Shown one piece after another: positions 4,499 through 7,493 of a stretch of DNA of 7,493 nt. The stretch lies in contig JAEEUO010000050.1 of the NCBI GenBank assembly GCA_016286935.1, positions 1-7,493 of the forward strand, given 5' to 3'. Origin of the DNA: Bacillota bacterium. GTDB lineage: Bacteria > Bacillota > Clostridia > Peptostreptococcales > Anaerovoracaceae. The stretch's first letter is position 1. Every line of letters starts with the position of its first letter. Made by a program: the position numbers and the translations under genes. The notes beneath the pieces are model-generated. The model was not told the origin of the DNA and did not search any database. It was given only the letters and a program-made list of their open reading frames with translations.

Positions 4499-7493
4499 CA
4501 CGATATTCAGAAGATCGAAAGCGTCCTTTACGACGTCCGTTTCGCGCCCCGCGGCGACCTCCAGAGAGGGGCGTATGCCGCCGCGGACGAGAAGCCTGTT
4601 TCCGAACCGGTCCATGATCCGGATGATCCGCTCGGGCGTCAGGGAGCTCTTCGCCGCGAAGTCGAACAGAAGCCGTCCGGCCGCCTTGCGGACGCGCGTG
4701 CAGCCGACGTCCGCGGCCGCGCTCTTCAGCCGCGCGATCTTCATCAGCGTGACCGCCTCCTCCGGCAGATCGCCGTACCGGTCGATCAGTTCGTCCGTCA
4801 CGTCGCGCTCGTCCTCCTCCGTCCGGATCTCCGCGATGCGCTTGTACGCGGACAGGCGGGCGATCTCGTCCTCGATGTAGTACTCGGGAAGGAACGCGGG
4901 CAGGTCGAGTTCGATCGACGTCTCCTGCTCCTCCTCCGCGGCGTCCGGAACGAGCCCGCCGGCCGTGAGCCGTTTCACCGCGTCGTCGACGAGCTTGCAG
5001 TAGAGCTCGTAGCCGATCATCATCATGTGGCCGGACTGCTCGGTCCCGAGGAGGTCTCCCGCGCCGCGGATCTCGAGATCGCGCATCGCGATGCGGAAGC
5101 CGGAGCCGAATTCGGTGAACTCGCGGATCGCGCGGAGGCGTTTCTCGGCGACCTCGCTGAGCGCCTTGTCCTTCTGGACCATCAGATACGCGTACGCCAT
5201 CCGGTTCGAGCGTCCGACGCGGCCGCGGAGCTGGTAGAGCTGGGCAAGGCCGAACCGGTCGCTGTCGAGGACGATGATCGTGTTCACGTTCGGGATGTCG
5301 AGGCCGGACTCGATGATCGTCGTCGAAACGAGCACGTCGAAGCGGCCGTTCATGAAGTCCATCATCGTGTTCTCGAGCTCCGTCTCGTTCATCTGGCCGT
5401 GCGCGTACGAAACGGTCGCCTCGGGCACGATCTCGCGGATCCCGGCCGCGACGCGCTGGATGCCGCGCACGCGGTTGTAGACGACGTAGACCTGGCCGCC
5501 ACGGCCGATCTCGCGGCGGATCGCCTCCGCGAGGAGCGCGTTGTCCTGCTCGAGGACGTACGTCTGGACCGGGTACCGCTCCTCGGGCGGCTCTTCGATC
5601 AGGCTCATGTCGCGGATGCCGACGAGGGACATGTGGAGCGTCCGCGGGATCGGCGTCGCGGAGAGCGTGAGGACGTCGACGTTCTTCCGGAGCATCTTGA
5701 TCGCCTCTTTGTGCTGAACGCCGAAGCGCTGCTCCTCGTCGATCACGAGAAGGCCGAGGTCCTTGAAGACCACGTCCTTCGAGAGCATGCGGTGGGTGCC
5801 GATGAGGACGTCGACCTTTCCCTCCGCCAGGTCGCGGACCGTCTTCGCCTGCTCGGCGTCGGTGCGGAACCGCGAAAGGACGTCGACGCGGAACGGGAAT
5901 CCGTCGAACCGCTCCGTGAACGTGAGATAGTGCTGGTTGGCGAGGATCGTCGTCGGAACGAGGATCGCGGCCTGTTTCCCCGCGGAGACCGCCTTGAAGA
6001 CGGCGCGCGCGGCGACCTCGGTCTTTCCGTAGCCGACGTCGCCGCAGAGGAGCCGCTCCATCGCGACGGGCCGTTCCATATCGCGCTTGATCTCGCGGAC
6101 GGCGCGCAGCTGGTCGGGCGTCTCCTCGAACGGGAAGCGGTCCTCGAACTCGCGCTGCCACACCGTGTCCTCCGGAAACGCGAACCCCTTCTCGAGCTTG
6201 CGGTGGGCGGACAGCTCGAGGAGCTCGCGCGTCATCGACTCGACGGCGGCCTTGACCTTCGCCTTCGTCTTCGTCCATTCCTGGCCGCCGAGGCGCGACA
6301 CGCGCGGCGCGCCGTCCCCTCCGCCGATGTACTTCTGGACGACGTCCATCTGCTCGACGGGAACATAGAGGATGTCCTCGCCCGCGTAGGAGATCTTCAG
6401 ATAATCCTTCCGCGCGCCCTGCACGTCGAGCGGCTCGACGCCGAGGAACCTGCCGATGCCGTGGACCTCGTGGACGACGTAATCGCCCTTCCGGATGTCG
6501 GTGAACGCCTTGATCGGCTTCGCGTGCTTCGTCTCCTTCTTCGCGCGCGCGTAGCGGATATTCGAGAAGATGTCGCGGTCGGAGAAGAGGATGTACTTCT
6601 CGCCCGGGAACTCGGCGCCCTGGGAGAGCTGGCCGGTCACCGTCCGGATCTTTTCCGCGAGGCCGATCGTGTCGAGGAACGATCTCATGTTCTCCTCGCG
6701 GCCGTCCGACCCGAGCGCGATGTCGACGGTGTATTTCTTTTTGACGTAGCTCTTCAGATCGGTCTCGAAGAGATCCATCCGTCCGTTGTAGACGGGCGGC
6801 TGCTTCGAAGCGAGATTCGTCAGCGAGGCGAGGCGGTCCGCCTCCGGAACGGCGCGCTCGAACGGCTGCAGCAGAAAGACCGGAGAGGCCTTCCGGTACA
6901 GCGCGCCGAACGCCTCCGGCTGCGCGTAGCACCGGATCTCCTCCGGACGGACCTCGCCGCGTTCGAGCCTGGCCTTGAAGTCCTCGCGGTATTCCTTTTC
7001 CGCGAACGCGAGGACCTCGCGGATGCGCGACGGGTCCTCGATCACGACCGGACAGCCGTCCGGCAGATAATCCCAAAGAAACGCCGTCTCCGGAAGGAGG
7101 AGCGGCAGGTAGCGTTCGAGCATCTGGGGGTTCATCCCCGGCTCCGCCTTCTCCAGCTCCTCCGCGGTCAGAAGAGCGAGCTGGGCCGGATAGATCTCGC
7201 ACCGTTCGAGCGTCCGGACCGAGCGCTGCGTCTCCGCGTCGAAGATCCGGATCGAATCGACCTCGGTATCGAAGAATTCGATGCGGCGCGGCCCTTTCTG
7301 GTTGGCCGGAAAGACGTCGAGGATGTCGCCGCGGAAGCTGAACTGGCCGCGCGCCTCGACGGTCCCCTGGATCCGCTCATACCCCATCGCGACGAGGCCG
7401 CGGACGATCGCCTCGCGTTCGTAGTCCTTTCCCGTTTCAAAGACGACCGCGCGCGAACGGAACCGCTCCTTCGGCGGGAGGTATTTCAGCGCA
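4487..7493 (-). CDS. mfd: Transcription-repair coupling factor Mfd (5' end beyond window)
   Basis: Mfd is a cytoplasmic DNA translocase that removes RNA polymerase stalled at lesions and recruits UvrA for nucleotide excision repair. The frame is open to the window edge: 1001 codons are present, against about 1150-1180 in the family, so roughly the first 150 are missing. The UvrB-like N-terminal part contains GYERI, RGDILDVFP (7323-7330 region) and RIEFFDTEVDSIRIFD. The RNA polymerase-interacting CarD-like domain follows (KGDYVVHEVHGIGRFLG through LYVPVEQMDVVQKY, about 6335-6490). The RecG-like translocase has Walker A GDVGYGKT (6020-6043), DEEQ (about 5729-5740), LSATPIPRTLHMSL, STTIIESGLDIPN and QLRGRVGR. 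The C-terminal TRCF domain includes PAFLPEYYIEDE and ELIDRYGDLPEEA. No frameshift or lost motif is seen. The ATG at 7385-7387 is internal, because conserved Mfd sequence continues upstream (ALKYLPPKERFRSRAVVFET). It ends inside its own terminator. Confidence 0.98.
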   Translation of the reverse strand, partial: ALKYLPPKERFRSRAVVFETGKDYEREAIVRGLVAMGYERIQGTVEARGQFSFRGDILDVFPANQKGPRRIEFFDTEVDSIRIFDAETQRSVRTLERCEIYPAQLALLTAEELEKAEPGMNPQMLERYLPLLLPETAFLWDYLPDGCPVVIEDPSRIREVLAFAEKEYREDFKARLERGEVRPEEIRCYAQPEAFGALYRKASPVFLLQPFERAVPEADRLASLTNLASKQPPVYNGRMDLFETDLKSYVKKKYTVDIALGSDGREENMRSFLDTIGLAEKIRTVTGQLSQGAEFPGEKYILFSDRDIFSNIRYARAKKETKHAKPIKAFTDIRKGDYVVHEVHGIGRFLGVEPLDVQGARKDYLKISYAGEDILYVPVEQMDVVQKYIGGGDGAPRVSRLGGQEWTKTKAKVKAAVESMTRELLELSAHRKLEKGFAFPEDTVWQREFEDRFPFEETPDQLRAVREIKRDMERPVAMERLLCGDVGYGKTEVAARAVFKAVSAGKQAAILVPTTILANQHYLTFTERFDGFPFRVDVLSRFRTDAEQAKTVRDLAEGKVDVLIGTHRMLSKDVVFKDLGLLVIDEEQRFGVQHKEAIKMLRKNVDVLTLSATPIPRTLHMSLVGIRDMSLIEEPPEERYPVQTYVLEQDNALLAEAIRREIGRGGQVYVVYNRVRGIQRVAAGIREIVPEATVSYAHGQMNETELENTMMDFMNGRFDVLVSTTIIESGLDIPNVNTIIVLDSDRFGLAQLYQLRGRVGRSNRMAYAYLMVQKDKALSEVAEKRLRAIREFTEFGSGFRIAMRDLEIRGAGDLLGTEQSGHMMMIGYELYCKLVDDAVKRLTAGGLVPDAAEEEQETSIELDLPAFLPEYYIEDEIARLSAYKRIAEIRTEEDERDVTDELIDRYGDLPEEAVTLMKIARLKSAAADVGCTRVRKAAGRLLFDFAAKSSLTPERIIRIMDRFGNRLLVRGGIRPSLEVAAGRETDVVKDAFDLLNIVKNP

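Noticed and set aside
4464..7202. 912-codon open frame on the minus strand overlapping mfd in another frame
   Set aside because: The translation is a low-complexity Arg/Gly/Pro-rich shadow without motifs, whereas the overlapping mfd frame shows every expected domain.
7385..7387. ATG as the start of Mfd
   Set aside because: The frame stays open to the window edge and its upstream translation continues plausible Mfd sequence. The UvrB-like motif just after it normally lies well inside the protein.

Overview
The window looks like ordinary core-plus-transport chromosome from a GC-rich (by eye about 60%) Gram-positive bacterium, probably a Bacillota/Clostridia-type lineage. The grounds are strong AAGGAG/GGAGG ribosome binding sites, a lipobox-bearing BMP-type substrate-binding lipoprotein with a Thr/Asn/Pro/Glu-rich linker, a Xpt-type xanthine phosphoribosyltransferase, and intrinsic terminators with clean T-tracts. 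I cannot assign a genus. Every gene I can support lies on the minus strand, so transcription runs from high to low coordinates.

In transcription order: (1) the C-terminal ~1000 codons of mfd (transcription-repair coupling factor), whose 5' end lies beyond position 7493; (2) a compact junction at 4415-4498, where the mfd stop codon, the mfd terminator and a likely promoter for the next gene overlap; (3) xpt, xanthine phosphoribosyltransferase; (4) a 107-bp spacer with an imperfect dyad at 3781-3810; (5) a BMP-family substrate-binding lipoprotein; (6) a strong intrinsic terminator at 2433-2462; (7) a two-domain (fused) ABC ATPase of the BMP/nucleoside (YufO/NupO-like) family; (8) a permease of the same transporter, overlapping the ATPase stop by one base and cut by the left window edge. 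A second permease gene would be expected further left.

Functionally, genes 3-8 read as a purine salvage unit. The lipoprotein captures a purine nucleoside or base outside the cell, the ATPase and permease import it, and Xpt converts xanthine to XMP using PRPP. The substrate is inferred from family and neighbourhood. The internal terminator after the lipoprotein gene would give more binding protein than ATPase and permease, a common arrangement in binding-protein-dependent importers. mfd is a separate housekeeping unit.

I see no mobile element, CRISPR array, tRNA or rRNA, and nothing that requires a new biological system. The points worth a second look are the overlapping terminator/promoter with no room for the guanine riboswitch often found upstream of xpt, the dyad and the 12-base repeat around the xpt and bmp leaders, a calcium-loop-like motif in the lipoprotein, and an unusually eroded second Walker B region in the ATPase.
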